From NCBI GenBank assembly GCA_019925795.1, contig CM034312.1:24641914-24705913 (forward strand): DNA of 64,000 bases, in the 5' to 3' direction. Both the position numbers and the translations under genes were made by a program. The notes beneath the pieces were generated by a model. It searched no databases. It was not told the origin of the DNA and was given only the letters and a program-made list of their open reading frames with translations. The DNA comes from Dendrobium chrysotoxum (Eukaryota > Streptophyta > Magnoliopsida > Asparagales > Orchidaceae). Shown here one piece after another: positions 1-11,869 of this stretch. Position 1 is the first letter of the stretch. Every line of letters begins with the position of its first letter.

Positions 1-600
1 AACAACTACTATGTTAGCGTCATTTTGATTCCCTAAAATATTTATTTGTGCTAGCATTATTATATGTGGTTTAGCCTAAACGCAAGCATCCCTCCCTTGT
101 TTTATTTTATCGTTCGAAATGTTAGTAATTTAATCTACCAATTGCTCTTTAAAATAAACCGTGCAAAATCCAATTTTCATTCAAGCATACTAGTCCTGCA
201 TCAAAGAGTTTCATTAGAAAAACATTGTTGTTTTACAAGTATTAGTTCAAAGCATATTTTATATATTGGTATCACATTTTCTATTTGCATTATCTGTAAG
301 TGGCAGAAACTCAAAATCCTTCATTCTAGTTCAGTAGAATAAAATGTGCATCTGTAGTAAACTGTACTAGTTTCATTGCAATTTAGTTGAACACTTCCTC
401 GTAGGATCAGCACTCACTCAATAACTTTATTATTTGATCAGCATGTATACTTACATATATAGTGAGCAATTTCATATAAAAAAAATCTATGTATATTCAT
501 ATTCATACATACACTGTTCATCAGTGTAACAATAGCAGACACAAGTACAATGCAAGCCATCGCCAACCCATCAGTTGCCTGAGGAATCGGGCGTGACTCT
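1..600. other. intergenic; possible LTR 3' end near 597
   Basis: No coding region could be supported. Bases 586-597 read ATCGGGCGTGAC, which resembles the 3' ends of the gypsy LTRs later in this window (GGAGCGTGACA at 48961, GGGTCGTGATA at 60458). It may be the 3' end of a plus-strand LTR, but no matching 5' end or partner was found. Confidence 0.25.
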
Positions 601-719
601 GGGTTGGGGTTTGAGGTTTTTAAGTTTAATTAATAAATGAATAACTTATAACATAAAATTTATTATTATATTATTTAGAAATTAAAATTATAAAAATATT
701 TAAAAATTCTATAACCTAA

Positions 720-1100
720 ATTCAAATTGCGTCCGCCGTGCGCCATTTTCCCCGCCGTGCGCCATTTTCCATTGCATACACGAAGCTCAAATGGCCTCCG
801 CAAACTTGAACCTGCACGCTGCGAAATGTAGCTAGCACTATAGGTGCACCGCGCCGTGCACCATGGCGCATGCCATTCTGCTCCATTGACAAGCATGCTA
901 TATATTAAGATCATCACCACCCACCAAAAGTCTCCCACCCTTCATCCTACCAATCTAAGCATCTTCATCTCCACCAAAATCTATTCTCTATTTAGCCTCT
1001 TACATCTTCTCTCCACATGTTGATCAAATTCCATAAATTCTCTCTTCAAAATTTTTAATAATTAAAAAAATAATAATAAATAATAATATATATGTACATA
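720..1100 (+). promoter_or_regulatory. GC-richer promoter-like stretch with 19-bp tandem duplication
   Basis: The base composition changes abruptly from A/T-rich to C/G-containing sequence. An exact 19-bp unit (CCGCCGTGCGCCATTTTCC) is tandemly duplicated at 733-751 and 752-770. A TATA-like CTATATATTA lies near 897-906 and is followed by pyrimidine-rich, G-poor sequence such as follows plant or LTR transcription starts. It lies just upstream of the hairpin-rich complex and could be the U3/R part of that element. This is inference; no transcript is visible. Confidence 0.3.
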
Positions 1101-1242
1101 TATGCTTATAATAATGTATTGTGCTCGCTTACAGGTTTCACCACTCGTCGTCGATTAGCTTTGTAGAGCGCGCAAGTATAATGCTTCATAACCCTAAAAA
1201 CTTTGAAACCCACAAAAATACGATCGATGCGGCGAGGGGACT

Positions 1243-1710
1243 CCCATGCATGCTCTTTCGGGTATGGTGGGAAGAATCTTGTGACGATGTTCGTAACGTT
1301 GCTGGTGGACTTCACTTGCTATTCATCTAGTGCGGCGAGTAGACTCCTATGCATGACCTTTCACGTATGGTGGGAAGAAGCTCATTAGCAGTGCTTGCGG
1401 TGCAATGGCGGACTCATGAGCGACATACTTGTCGCTATGAGGTGCGATCCGTGCACGCCACTTAGAGCATGGTGGGAGAAGCCTCGTCAGCGACAAGTGT
1501 GATGCGATCGGGTATGTTTGTTTTTGAGTTGACCCAAATTTTGTCTTGCCGGAACACCATGCATGCTCTCCAGGCTTGGTGGGATTTGGAAATCCGGTCG
1601 TGGTGTCATCCGATACCGATCATGCACGCCCTTTTGGGCATGGTGGGTAGACCTAGCACCTCCCAAAATTTTTTCCTAACAGGGGAGACACCAGGAGGCT
1701 GTTGAAAATT
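1243..1710. repeat. hairpin-module block 1 (five modules)
   Basis: Five irregularly spaced modules occur at 1243-1272, 1346-1375, 1451-1477, 1556-1584 and 1621-1648. Each reads roughly CATGCATGC, a pyrimidine/T loop, a partly complementary GGGTATG-type arm, then GTGGGA. In most modules an upstream CCCA or CCTA can pair with the terminal TGGG, extending the stem. The clearest core is GCCCTTTTGGGC in the fifth module. The block closes with a GGGGAGACACC-type motif and a GAAAATTTT stretch (1675-1715) that recurs at the end of block 2. There is no convincing ORF: open frames here are short and occur on both strands. I do not recognise the family; a part of a large non-autonomous LTR element is possible. 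Confidence 0.6.
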
Positions 1711-2102
1711 TTAATAAATTTTGTGACTTTGAAAATTTTGCAGGGAACAGAACTTAAAATTTGCACTATAAGGAACTTCATAATTCCACTACAGGAAACT
1801 TGAAAATGGCAATATAGGGATGTTGACCTGTGACGTAGAAATAAAAAAAGTGTTAAAATTATCACTTACCTGTCACTGCCCATACCGAAGCCTCGCTCGA
1901 GTCGCATCTGCCGCCTGCTACAGTAATTATTTACTGTGCAATTCGGCGCTGAGGAGGGCTGCCCACGTGACCTCGCCTTGTCTCTTCTCCCCATTCGCAT
2001 CTTTAAAAGGAGGGCAAACGAAGCCTTCAAAAAAAAAAAAAAGAAAACGATCACTCTCCCTCGCTCTCTCCACTCCTTCGTTGCCGTTCGATTTCGTTCG
2101 TT

Positions 2103-2500
2103 CGACGACTTTCCCTTCCTTCGAATCGGAAGTTCCGACACTTCGATCGGAACTAGCGACAGGAGCCGCTCGCTGCAAGGGAAACTCCCTCCTCCCGTGC
2201 GCTTCTTCGGATCTTCGTGGCTGTCCGACCTCACACCCTCGACGACTTTCCTTTCCCGTTAGTCGGAGGTTCCGACACATTGATCGGAACTAGCGACGGG
2301 AGCCGCTCGCTGTAAGGGAAACTTCCCCTCTCCCGCGCCGGTTCTTCGGCTCCTGCACTACTGTTCGACTTCACCCCTTTCACGACTTCCCTCCCTCCTG
2401 GATCGAAGTTACGGCATTTTGATCGGACGGAACAACGGGAGTTCATTGCCGTGAGGGTAATTTTCTTTCCTTCACACGCTCCTTCGGCCAAATCCAGTAA
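2103..2500. repeat. three GC-rich tandem repeats of about 137-141 bp
   Basis: Units start at about 2103, 2240 and 2381. Each begins CGACGACTTTC or CACGACTTCC, then has a GTTCCGACA-type box, GATCGGAAC, a GAGCCGCTCGCTG-type box, AAGGGAAACT and a pyrimidine run with CTTCGG. The third unit is the most diverged and the period drifts from 137 to 141. The repeats leave long frames open on both strands; I treat those as by-products of the low A/T content rather than genes. Confidence 0.7.
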
Positions 2501-2517
2501 ATCCGCCGAGCAATTTT

Positions 2518-3195
2518 TTTATCTAATTAATTATAGTTAATCTATAATTAATTTAGATATGATTAATTTATAATTACTTTTAAACTAATTATAATTAATT
2601 AAATATAGTTAATTATAATTAATTTATCACTAATTATAAGTTAAAATAACCTGTTTATAATTAATTTTAAATTAGATATAATTAATTAGAAATAATTAAT
2701 TATAATTAGTTTATTATTAATTATAAATTAGAATAATTAATTTATAATTAATTTTAAATTAAGTATAATTAATTAAACATAATTAATTATAATTAGTTTA
2801 TCATTAGTTATAAATTAAAATAATTAGTTTATAATTAATTTTAAAATTAAATATAATTATAATTTAATGTGATTAATTATGTTTAGTTTGAAATTAATTA
2901 CAAATTAAATTAATCTAATTTATAATTGATTTTTGAATTAGTTTAATTAATTATAGATTAAAATATAATTAATTATGGTTTATTTTTGATTAATTATAAA
3001 TTAAGTTCAATTAATTTATGATTAGTTTAAAATTAAACCATAATTAATTATATATTAACATAGTTAATTATAATTTATTTACGATTAATTATAGATTAAA
3101 TTTGATTAATTTATAATTATTTATGAATTAATATAATTAATTATATGTCAAATATAATTAATTATGTGTAATTTAAAACTAACTATAAATTAAAA
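2518..3195. repeat. almost pure A/T tract of TTAATTA-type words
   Basis: About 680 bases consist nearly entirely of A and T, built from variants of TAATTAATTATAATTA and TTATAATTAATTTTAA. Only scattered G and C bases are seen. The words repeat with irregular spacing, so this is a degenerate repeat rather than a clean microsatellite. It sits exactly between the GC-rich tandem repeats and hairpin block 2. Confidence 0.75.
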
Positions 3196-3770
3196 ATGTC
3201 CTCTCGCCTCAATCCGCGTGTAAACACCAACTTTGCCGGTCGCCAAAGTATAACCCTTCTGAACTTAAAATTTCGAGAGCCTACTTCGTTGTCTGCGGCG
3301 GACCGGAAAACCGCCTATACATGCTTTCTTAAGCGTGGTGGGATGGGACCCCGGTGCGGTGCCTACAACGAGTCGGGTAATCACCTAAAAATCCTATCCT
3401 CGGCGTTCGTGTCGAGCCGGCAAACCGCTCATACACGCTTTCTTAAGCGTAGTGGGAAGGGAACCCGGTGCGTCACTTACGGCGAGGTGGGTAGGCCCTA
3501 TACACGCTTTTCTTAGCGTGGTGGGGATGATCTTAAGTACCTGTACGCGGCTCTGTACCTGCGGGGAAATAAATGTTCTTCTTTTCAGGTACATTTGAAG
3601 ACCCATACACGCTTTCTTAAGCGTGGTGGGGGATTGAAGACTTTACACGGCCGCGGTGTCCTCGAAAGAGGGCATCTACCATACACGCTTTCTTAAACGT
3701 GGTGGGAAAGGCCCAGTTTTTCGTAATTTCCCCTAAACGGGGGAGATGCCGGAATGCTGCCGAAATTTTG
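3196..3770. repeat. hairpin-module block 2 (five modules)
   Basis: Five modules lie at 3314-3343, 3428-3457, 3496-3527, 3602-3631 and 3679-3707. The core CACGCTTTCTTAAGCGTG forms a 7-bp stem (CACGCTT with AAGCGTG) and is followed by GTGGGA/G. An upstream CCCATA or CCTATA lets CCCA pair with TGGG. Variants differ at single positions (ATGC, GCGTA, AACGTG), so the modules are old copies. The block ends with a GGGGGAGATGCC motif and GCTGCCGAAATTTT, aligned with the end of block 1. Blocks 1 and 2 are therefore diverged direct copies flanking the GC-rich repeats and the A/T tract. Confidence 0.65.
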
Positions 3771-4330
3771 GGTGAACTTGAGACTGTACCTGGACCTGAT
3801 TTGAACAAATTTGGACAATAAAAAGACTTGTTTTTGGACTTAAATGAATTAAAATCTAAGCAAGTGTGGACATGAACCAAAACTAGAACTCAAATCAAAT
3901 GGTAACGGACTGGATTGGAGTATAATTGAACACAAGGAACTTGCAAAATTCAGACCTGAACTTGCAGACCAAACTGGACTTGAACTCAAGAAGACATGAA
4001 CCGGGACATGACTTGAACATTGAATGAGCAATACAAACTTATGAATTCAAATTTGAATCATGACTCGCAAACTTAAATGATTCAGTTGATTCAAACTTGA
4101 GAGAACATTGAACTTGAATGTGAACCTAATTTGAACTTGAACATTAACTTGAGACTAATTGGGATATTAATCAAGCATAATTTGGACATGATTTGAACTC
4201 AAATGAGGATTTGATTCAAGTCTACATTGAACTCAAACTGTGCAACATCAAGCAAGGATTTGAACTTGCAAAGAACAACAGGGAACTCGTGGTGGAGAAC
4301 TTTCAGATGTTACTAACTTACAAGCAACGT
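3771..4330. repeat. degenerate word-repeat region (ACTTGAA words)
   Basis: Short words such as AACTTGAA, GACATGAACT and ATTTGAACT recur many times with irregular spacing. No gene is supported. The region follows hairpin block 2 directly and looks like decayed short-period repeat sequence of the same non-coding complex. Confidence 0.5.
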
Positions 4331-5538
4331 CATCAAGTTATAAAATGTATAAGTACTTCCTACATGTACTTGCAAAAGCAACAGTCCTCATATGAATGGA
4401 AATGATGACGCTATCAATTGACAAAAAGACCTCGGTGCATACAAGCAATAGCTAATTGTCAATTCACAACGTTTGAACAATCACAAGCAAACATCAATTA
4501 TTGAAACCTGTGAATGGTGAAGGTGGACATGATGTAAATGCAATAAATTCCTACAACAGTTCCCATACTGTTAAGCACACTGTACTTACAAGTGATAGCA
4601 GCCGACTGTAAAATGCACGGGCATCTCCTACTGGCATCAATGGAAGCTTCAATGCAAAGTATAATCAACTTCCAAGTCGAAATTATGACTTTTACAAACG
4701 ATAGTAGAAGACCCCTTAGGCGTATAACGACTCATATAAAGACAACAAGTATTGAATGTAACGATGTCTTGTAGATGACATTAACAAGCTTATCACAAAA
4801 TGCACTGGATGCAGTTATCAGGGATCTATGAAATGATGATTGATATGCAAGCTGGTATCAGTCGTAAAGATAAACATATACAAGCAACCGTAGAAAGTCC
4901 GCCAAGCTACAGTGGCCTATCTATGAACAACGAGCGACATGCAAAACATTTTAGGTCACCTTTGCAGTCAACGATAATAAGCAAGCGAATAAGTACGTTG
5001 ATCTCCCTACAATCAGTGATAAGTGATGCAATACTTGTGAATAACAACAGTGGATATATCGCAAGTATGGTGAATCCCCTGGGGACATAAATATATACGA
5101 CGCTTACAAGCAACTATGAGAGATATATTATGCACAATAGTTCATCCACGAATGATGACGAATAATGTGCAACGGATATTAGATCCTCCTTACAATCAAC
5201 AATCATTCAATAATCAAGCGCATACGTTGATTCTTTGATAATCAAATGTCACACACAAATGAACGTATCAATTTGCCTGCTAACAACAAAGTCCCCTATA
5301 AACATACAAATGCGACATACATTGAATGCTAGGATGTTCATGCAATGAGTACATTGATATCCTACAAGCAGCGTTAAAAGATCTGCAATACATACGGTCT
5401 CTCTACGAATATAGACATATGTTCAATATGTTACTCGTGGGTAGATACAGAAAGACTTCAGTAAATGCAGTATCCCAAAGTCAATTCCAATCTATGAATG
5501 AAAATATCTACCTGCCTACAAGTAGCAGCAGTAGAGAT
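4331..5538. repeat. degenerate word-repeat region (TACAAGCAA words)
   Basis: The dominant word shifts to TACAAGCAAC and relatives (ACAAGCAAT, CCTACAATCA, CTACAAGCAG), again irregularly spaced over about 1.2 kb. Short open frames occur but none resembles a known protein or shows protein-like composition. I see no gene. Confidence 0.45.
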
Positions 5539-5661
5539 CGCCACGCCACCGGATCTGCAATACCCATGCGAGCAGACAGAAGGCGTACAAATCCCCAAAT
5601 GAAATCCCAACGCCACGCCACCGGATCTGCAACCTTTGTAAAAGCAGACAGAAGGCGTCTA
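5539..5661. repeat. 72-bp direct duplication with CCACCGGATCTGCAA box
   Basis: Two copies begin at 5539 and 5611 with CGCCACGCCACCGGATCTGC and close with AGCAGACAGAAGGCGT. A third, more diverged copy lies at about 7958-8013 (CACCATCGGATCCGCAA to GCAGACAAAAGGCG). The third copy shows that sequence to the left of the copia insertion is a diverged duplicate of this stretch. Confidence 0.65.
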
Positions 5662-5874
5662 CAAGCTTCCAAGCAAATGCTGCATTTAAATGGTAGTTTC
5701 CCACATTGCTGATCAACGTCAAATATCCCAAAAATGTATCCCCGCACGTGCACCATAATTTGTATACACTTAGGTACACATAAGGGGATGTATCTTAAAC
5801 TCGCATGGGCCCCGGCGAGCGTGTTATTGGTACACACGTGACATCTAGGGATGTTGTGCGGGTCAATGAATGAA

Positions 5875-6640
5875 TTCAGGTTCGAACCCGATCCTTCTAT
5901 AAAGGTCAATAGGAGTCGACAGGGTTCGAACCATCAAACAAATATACAGTTGTGGCAACCTATATATTTGTTTTAATGCGTTCATATTAGGCCTTCAAGG
6001 CTTATAATCAAGAAAATTCACTAACAAGGGCATGAAGTCTATGAAAACCCGATCCTCTGTTAGCAAGTAAACAGAGTTGACAAGGTTCAATCCACAAACA
6101 TCAATAATCCCAATCACCCCGATGATGGCCGTATTGAATGTGAATCTCAACCGGAGGGGTCCATTCCAAATATTTCAAAATGCCCTCAAACCTCAAATAT
6201 TTTTAAGTGACCTCAAGGTTACCCCGATGATGGCCGTGTTGAACACAGATCTCAATCGGAGGGGTGGATTTCAAATATTTTCATAATACTTCCCAAAATC
6301 CCACAAATACTCAAAACTCCACAAAAATTCCCAAAATCCCAAACTCTAAAAATATTTAAAAATTGAAATCCAACTATCAAAACACTTAAAGCAAAACATA
6401 TCCACCCTCCGCAACAGTTTGTCGAGGTGGACAAATCAAAATTTACTTCAGCTCACATTGAGCTAATGCCTAGTTGAAAATATCACTAGGGTCCATTCTC
6501 AAACAATCTCTTGCCAGCAAGGACGTGGTACGAGTCCTCTAATCGGCAGTTTCGCCACCAAATGGCACTGCAGGATAAACGGTTATGACTCGTGGCCCTC
6601 TGAACCAGGTGGTCGCCGCCAAATGGCACCATTATATTAT
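5875..6640. repeat. hairpin-rich segment A
   Basis: A series of small inverted repeats is visible: CTCTGTTAGCAAGTAAACAG followed by AG (stem CTCTGTT/AACAGAG, about 6055); two copies of an ACCCCGAT...AGGGGT hairpin (about 6117-6160 and 6221-6266), the second with an inner GTGTTGAACAC stem; and GCCACCAAATGGCA and GCCGCCAAATGGCACC boxes (about 6551-6630). The same modules, in the same order, recur in segment B at 13480-14240. No ORF is supported. Confidence 0.6.
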
Positions 6641-8325
6641 GGTTATGGCCAGAGCCCGTATGCTCCCCAATGGCATTAAATCATTGAGACATGAATCAAT
6701 AGGATATAATTGATGGGGCACAAAGCCCTCTGTTAGCTAAGATGGATTCAAATTTGTCCCCTTAGACAAATATTCCCCCCAGGTCTACAAGGTGCCCTTG
6801 GACGAAGCAACCCATGGCTGCCGACAAGGATCCTTCTGTCAGGTTGGGTCGACTACCTCCTCTGACTAAGTAGACCAGGGACCATGATGGCCCGGGATGA
6901 CGGAACCATGGGATCTTGATCGGGTCCATCATCCATTCCCCCACCATCTGCTTTAAGTGCAAGATGGTGAAATTTCTATTTTTAAATATCAAACCTTCCA
7001 AACTCTCCAATTTCTGAACCTATGCTGCTACTATATGCCAGACTCACGTATCTTTATGTATCTGATTGATGACTAGCCTTAATCGAAAGTTCTCTCTCGT
7101 TATCAGGAGGGGTAATTAACTATAGGGGCTTGCGCCTATAGGAAACCAGAACTCAGGTCATAAAGTCCTCACAAAGTGAGGGCGAAATCTCTGGGTAGTG
7201 TCTAATCTACAATACTCATCTGCCTTCCAAAATTTACCCCGGAACTTAAATCGTTTAAAACTCCCCCCCCTTTAGAAAACAAAAAGCGGGCGGAGGCCGG
7301 GGCCGAATTTTCGGAGCCCACAAGGGAACCTAGTAATAATAATAATAATTAAATCAAATATATAAGTGCTTGATGATTATTGTAAACAATAAAAAATGCA
7401 AAATTAAATATTTTAAGTGAAAATAAGCAACATCAGAAAAATAAAATGATGATTTACAGAGTTTCATGCTTTATAATATCAATGTGTACACTATTCAATA
7501 TGTACGAAGTCTATAAGTTCAATCAATCAACCCTAAGCCTACTACAAAGCCCTTATAAAATTGGACAATGGTTCTAAAGCTTGTAGCTCTTCATATGGAC
7601 ATGACTATCCATACATTAAAAGAGCCCATGAGAATTACAGAAAATCTTAATAATTGACTATGGTGCTTTATATACAATATATAACTGTGAGAGCTATCGC
7701 TATCAAAAGGTCATATAGCTAGTGTCTTTATGGCATGTGTGAATGTGAAACTACAAGTATAAATTCATTGTGGGTATAAAAACCTCACTAAAATCCTAAA
7801 AAGCCTAAGAAGTCTAGAGGAAAATTCTAAATCTTTGGAATGATCTTGTGGGACCTGTGAGGCGATTCACCAAATCCTAAGAGGGCGACATATAAAAAAA
7901 AATGTTGTGTAGGTGCTTATACCCTTTTCACATATTCTTCAAAAATTGTCTTCTTCACCATCGGATCCGCAACCCTATAACATGCAAGTAACATCCCTAT
8001 AACATGCAAGCAGACAAAAGGCGACACCCCAAAACTTCTAAAATTATGAAGTACGAAGGCGAAAAATCAAAATTCACATAATCACCACTTGCATCAATTT
8101 TGTAATTTAGCTTTCAAATTCTAATATTTAACGCTTCAAAATTCATGCAACAAAGTCAAAGGTGAGCAAAATAATCAAACTCAAATATTTCTAGGGCATG
8201 TGTATGCATCCCCAGGCATTATCTAAATCCTACCAAAGTTGCCTCAAGAAATGTGCAAATGTAACTAGTGCATTAGATATCATATACAAATGCAATACAT
8301 ATGCACTGAAAGTCATGCAAGTGTG
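6641..8325. other. non-coding continuation of the hairpin-rich complex
   Basis: Further small hairpins appear, such as CCTCACAAAGTGAGG (7167-7181), a CTATAGG...CCTATAG stem (about 7119-7141) and the palindrome CCGAATTTTCGG (about 7304-7315) next to a GC-rich run. From about 7330 the sequence is A/T-rich with a short (AAT)n run and no visible gene. A diverged copy of the 5539-5661 repeat lies at about 7958-8013. The segment ends at the copia insertion. Confidence 0.4.
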
Positions 8326-8641
8326 TGTTAAATTCAAAAAATTGGAGAGGAAAAAGCTTAATTGCACAAACTTGTCCTTATTTATAGATCTATACAAGAT
8401 ATCTTAATACAGAAATAAATAATTACAGAATAATGCATAATTGCTCTAATATAATCCTTCATAAATCATCCATCTAAATATGGAAGGAGATCAGTGTGAT
8501 CTAGGTGAGCCTCCCATGTATTCCCATCTTAGCCGTGGGATCAAAATGTTAAGGGACGGCTAGGATTTAATAGGTGAGCCTCCCACGGATTGCCATCATA
8601 GCCATGGGATCAAAATGCCAAGGGACTGTTGGGATTTAACA
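8326..8641 (-). repeat. copia 3' LTR
   Basis: It aligns over its whole length with 13008-13328. It starts TGTTAAATTC and ends GATTTAACA. It contains two internal copies of a GTGAGCCTCCCA...GTGGGATCAAAATG segment (about 8503 and 8574), also present twice in the other LTR. Confidence 0.93.
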
Positions 8642-8652
8642 CTCTCTCTTAA
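8642..8652 (-). other. copia polypurine tract
   Basis: On the minus strand the bases next to the 3' LTR read TTAAGAGAGAG, the expected position and composition for second-strand priming. Confidence 0.75.
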
Positions 8653-8879
8653 GCTAGAGAATACATATACGTCATTCCCAGCTTGGTAATCCATCCCAGA
8701 AGGGTAGAGTTATCAAGTCCCTTCATAAGAATATATGCAAGATGATCTTTTGATTAGACATGGTCGATACATATAATATCACTGTCTAATTTCTCATTTA
8801 TGAAATGTCTGTCCACTTCTATGTGCTTGGTCCTGTCATGTTGAACCAGATTGTGAGCTATACTGATTGTTGATTGTTG

Positions 8880-11770
8880 TCACAATTTAGCTTTATGGGT
8901 CCTTCTCACTTGATCCTTAGGTCTTTTAGAATTATCTTAATCCAAAGTAGCACACATATTCTGTTTCTTGCTTCTCCATGTAAAAAAGGTTTCCTCCAAG
9001 GAATGTGCAGTATCCTGAGATAGATCGTCTATCTACTGGTGATCATGCGTAATCTGCATCAATATATGCTTCTGGGATTATTCCAGTCTCTTCTGAATAG
9101 AATCCCTTCACCTAGGTTTCCTTTAAGATAGTGCAGTATTCTATCTACTGCTTATATGTTAGTCTGCTTTGGATTTTGCATGAACTGGCTGACCATGCTT
9201 ACAATAAATGCTATATATGGTCTGGTGTGGAAAGGTAGATCAATTTTCTCACAAGTCTCTGGTAAACTTCTATATCTACATTTGGATCTTCTTTAGCTTC
9301 TCCCAATTTGAGATTTGGTTCTACTGGTGGTGGTGCCGGTTTACAAGCTAGTTTACCTATTTCTTTAATAAGATCATTAATGTATTTTTGTTGTGAAATG
9401 AAGATTTTTGCTAGAGTGGACCACTTCAATTCCAAGAAAATATTTTAAATTACAAAGATCTTTGATTTTATGTTCCTTTGCAAGAGATTTCTTTAGAATT
9501 ACTTTCTCCTTTTTATCATTTCCAGTCAAGATGATATCATCCACATAAACTAATAAAATTATGACTTCTCCTGAGTTTGAGTGCTTAAAGAATAATGTAT
9601 GGTCTCCTTGGCTCTGCTGATAACCATTAAGTAACATGACTTTTGAGAATCTGTCAAACCAAGCTCTAAGTGATTGCTTTAGCCTATATAGAGCCTTTTT
9701 TAGTTTACACACTTTGTTACCCTCAGATTGTTCCTTGAATCATGGTGGGATCTCCATAAATATTTCTTCCTCCAAGTCCCTGTGTAGGAATGCATTTTTG
9801 ACATCCAACCGTTCTAGATGCCAGTTATAATTAGCTGCTAATAAGAGCAAGATCCTCACGGTGTTTATCTTGGTCACAGGTGCAAAAGTTTTCTGGTAGT
9901 CAATCCCATATGTCTGAGTGTACCCTTTCGCCACCCATCTTGCTTTATACCTTTCCAACGTACCATCAGCTTTGTATTTCACAGAGAACAGCCATTTGCA
10001 GTCGATGGATTTTTTCCTACTGGTAGGTTGATGATCTCCCATGTATTATTCTTTTTTAGGGCCTGCATTTCATCTTTCATGGCACTTTTTCAATTTTTAT
10101 CAGATAAAGCTTCATAAATATCATTAGGAATATGAATATCATGTAGTGTAACCAAAAATTTTTTATGTGAAGGTGAGAAGTTATGGAAGGATACAAAGTT
10201 GGTTATGGGGTACAAGGGAGGTTTTTTTGGTGAACTTATATTTACCTTAATTTCAGGAGACAGTTCAGATTTTTGGATATGTTCTAGAGCATATTTTGGA
10301 TTTGTACGCCTTGAATACACATGCCCAAATCTCGTATTATCCATAATAGCTTTGTCCTCAGTTTCTCTTGCTTTGATTTTAGGTTTAGGTGGATTAGTTT
10401 AAGGTGGAGCTGAAAGGTCAAGAGGGGCAAGCTCACTTTCCTCATCTTCCTCAATTTCAATCTTCTCCTGAATATGAGGTTTGGTGAAATAACTTTTTTT
10501 TTCCATTAAAAGTAATGTTTACAGATACAAGAGTTTTCTTGGTAGATGGATGATAACACTTATAACATTTATAGGTGGATGAATATCTAATAAAGATACA
10601 TTTGTGTGCTATTGGATCTAATTTTCCTCTATTTTGACTGTGAATGTGAACATAAGCAGTGCACCCAAAGATTCTGGGTGAGGTTGTTATGGGTTCGAAA
10701 TTCAGGGTAAAAAGAGGATAGAATATCCATTAATATTTTTAGTCCCAAGGTTATTGAATGTAGTCGGTTTATAAGATATGTGACGGTCAGAAGGTTTTCC
10801 CCCAGTATGATTTGGGTATATTGCGGTGGAATAGAAGTGCACGGGTGGAGGCCAAAAGATGACCATTTTTTATTTCTGCAACTCCATTTTGTTATGGGGT
10901 ATGAATGCAAGAAGACTCATGAATGATACATTCTTTTTGAAAGTAGGATGATAGAGTTTGGTTAAAATAATCTTTGGCATTATTGGAACAAAAGTTTCTT
11001 ATTTTTACTCGGAATTGATTCTGGATTATGGTGCGAAAAATGGGAAGGATAGTGCTCACATCGGATTTATTTTTGAGGAAAAAGATCCAAGAACTCGATT
11101 GCAGTCATCAATGAAGGATACAAACCATCGGGCACTAAGATGTTAGAAATTTTGAGGGTCCCCAGATATCACTATGAATAAGGTAGACAGGGGTATGACA
11201 TCTCTCAATTTTGTTTGTAAAAGAAACTTGTTTATGCTTGACTAATTCATATGTTTCACAATGAAAAGATTCATTTTTCAACTTATAAATAAGTTTTGGT
11301 TACATATTTTTTAAAACATAAAAAAATGGATGCCTCCTCTAAAATGATGAAGCCAAATAATATATTTTTTATTAACTAAGGATAACATAGAATAGTCATT
11401 ATTGATAATAGTGGATTTGTTCAGCTCTTCCAGGTAGTATAGTTCACCTCTCTCCTTAACAAGTCCAATCTTCTTCCTCGATCCTTGGTTCTAAAATAAG
11501 CAACAAGTAGGGTTCAATAGGACTTCACAACTATGTTCACTGGTAAGTTTTTGTATAGAGATTATGTCTGTGGATAATTGAGATATATGGAGCACATTTT
11601 TTAGAGTGAGGGAGGGAGACAAGAGTATGTCTCCTTGCCCTGCTACTGTGATAAGAGAACCATCAGTAGTGATGATTTTCTTATCACTAGGGCAAGGAGT
11701 GTAGTTGATGAAGTGGGTAGTGGAGTGTCATGTGATCTGTGGCTCCTGAGTCAATGATCCATACTCCTTT
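8880..11770 (-). pseudogene. copia pol remnant (protease, integrase, RT, RNase H)
   Basis: Minus-strand translation gives, in order: a protease motif WIIDSGATDHM (about 11725-11765); integrase C-terminal sequence with a NRLHS-like stretch and the conserved downstream block (about 10629-10910); reverse transcriptase with RWVAKGYTQTYGIDYQKTFAP and DVKNAFLHRDLEEE (9740-10042) and the catalytic LLVYVDDIILTGND (9377-9712); then RNase H traces (a CTFVGG-like stretch and TWRSKKQN, about 8960-9100). Domain order is copia. Stops and frame changes separate the pieces, and the integrase core is hard to follow between 10910 and 11300. It is not functional. Confidence 0.88.
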
Positions 11771-11869
11771 CAAATGATTTCTAGTGGCACTTAATCCAAT
11801 GGATATAGAAAATTTACCTGAAAGTGCAAGAGAAGAAGATGATGGTGATTTTTCAAGTGATATCGGGAG

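Noticed and set aside
1787..1800. CACTACAGGAAACT, resembling a CACTA terminus
   Set aside because: No inverted partner, no subterminal repeats and no 3-bp target duplication could be found nearby.
1820..2491. Several overlapping frames of 86-157 codons on both strands
   Set aside because: They come from the low A/T content and the tandem repeats at 2103-2500; the same DNA is open in four frames and no translation looks like a protein family.
3394..3880. Minus-strand frames with repeated TTL(R/K)KAC peptides
   Set aside because: The repeated peptide is just the translation of the hairpin modules; the frame is not kept between modules.
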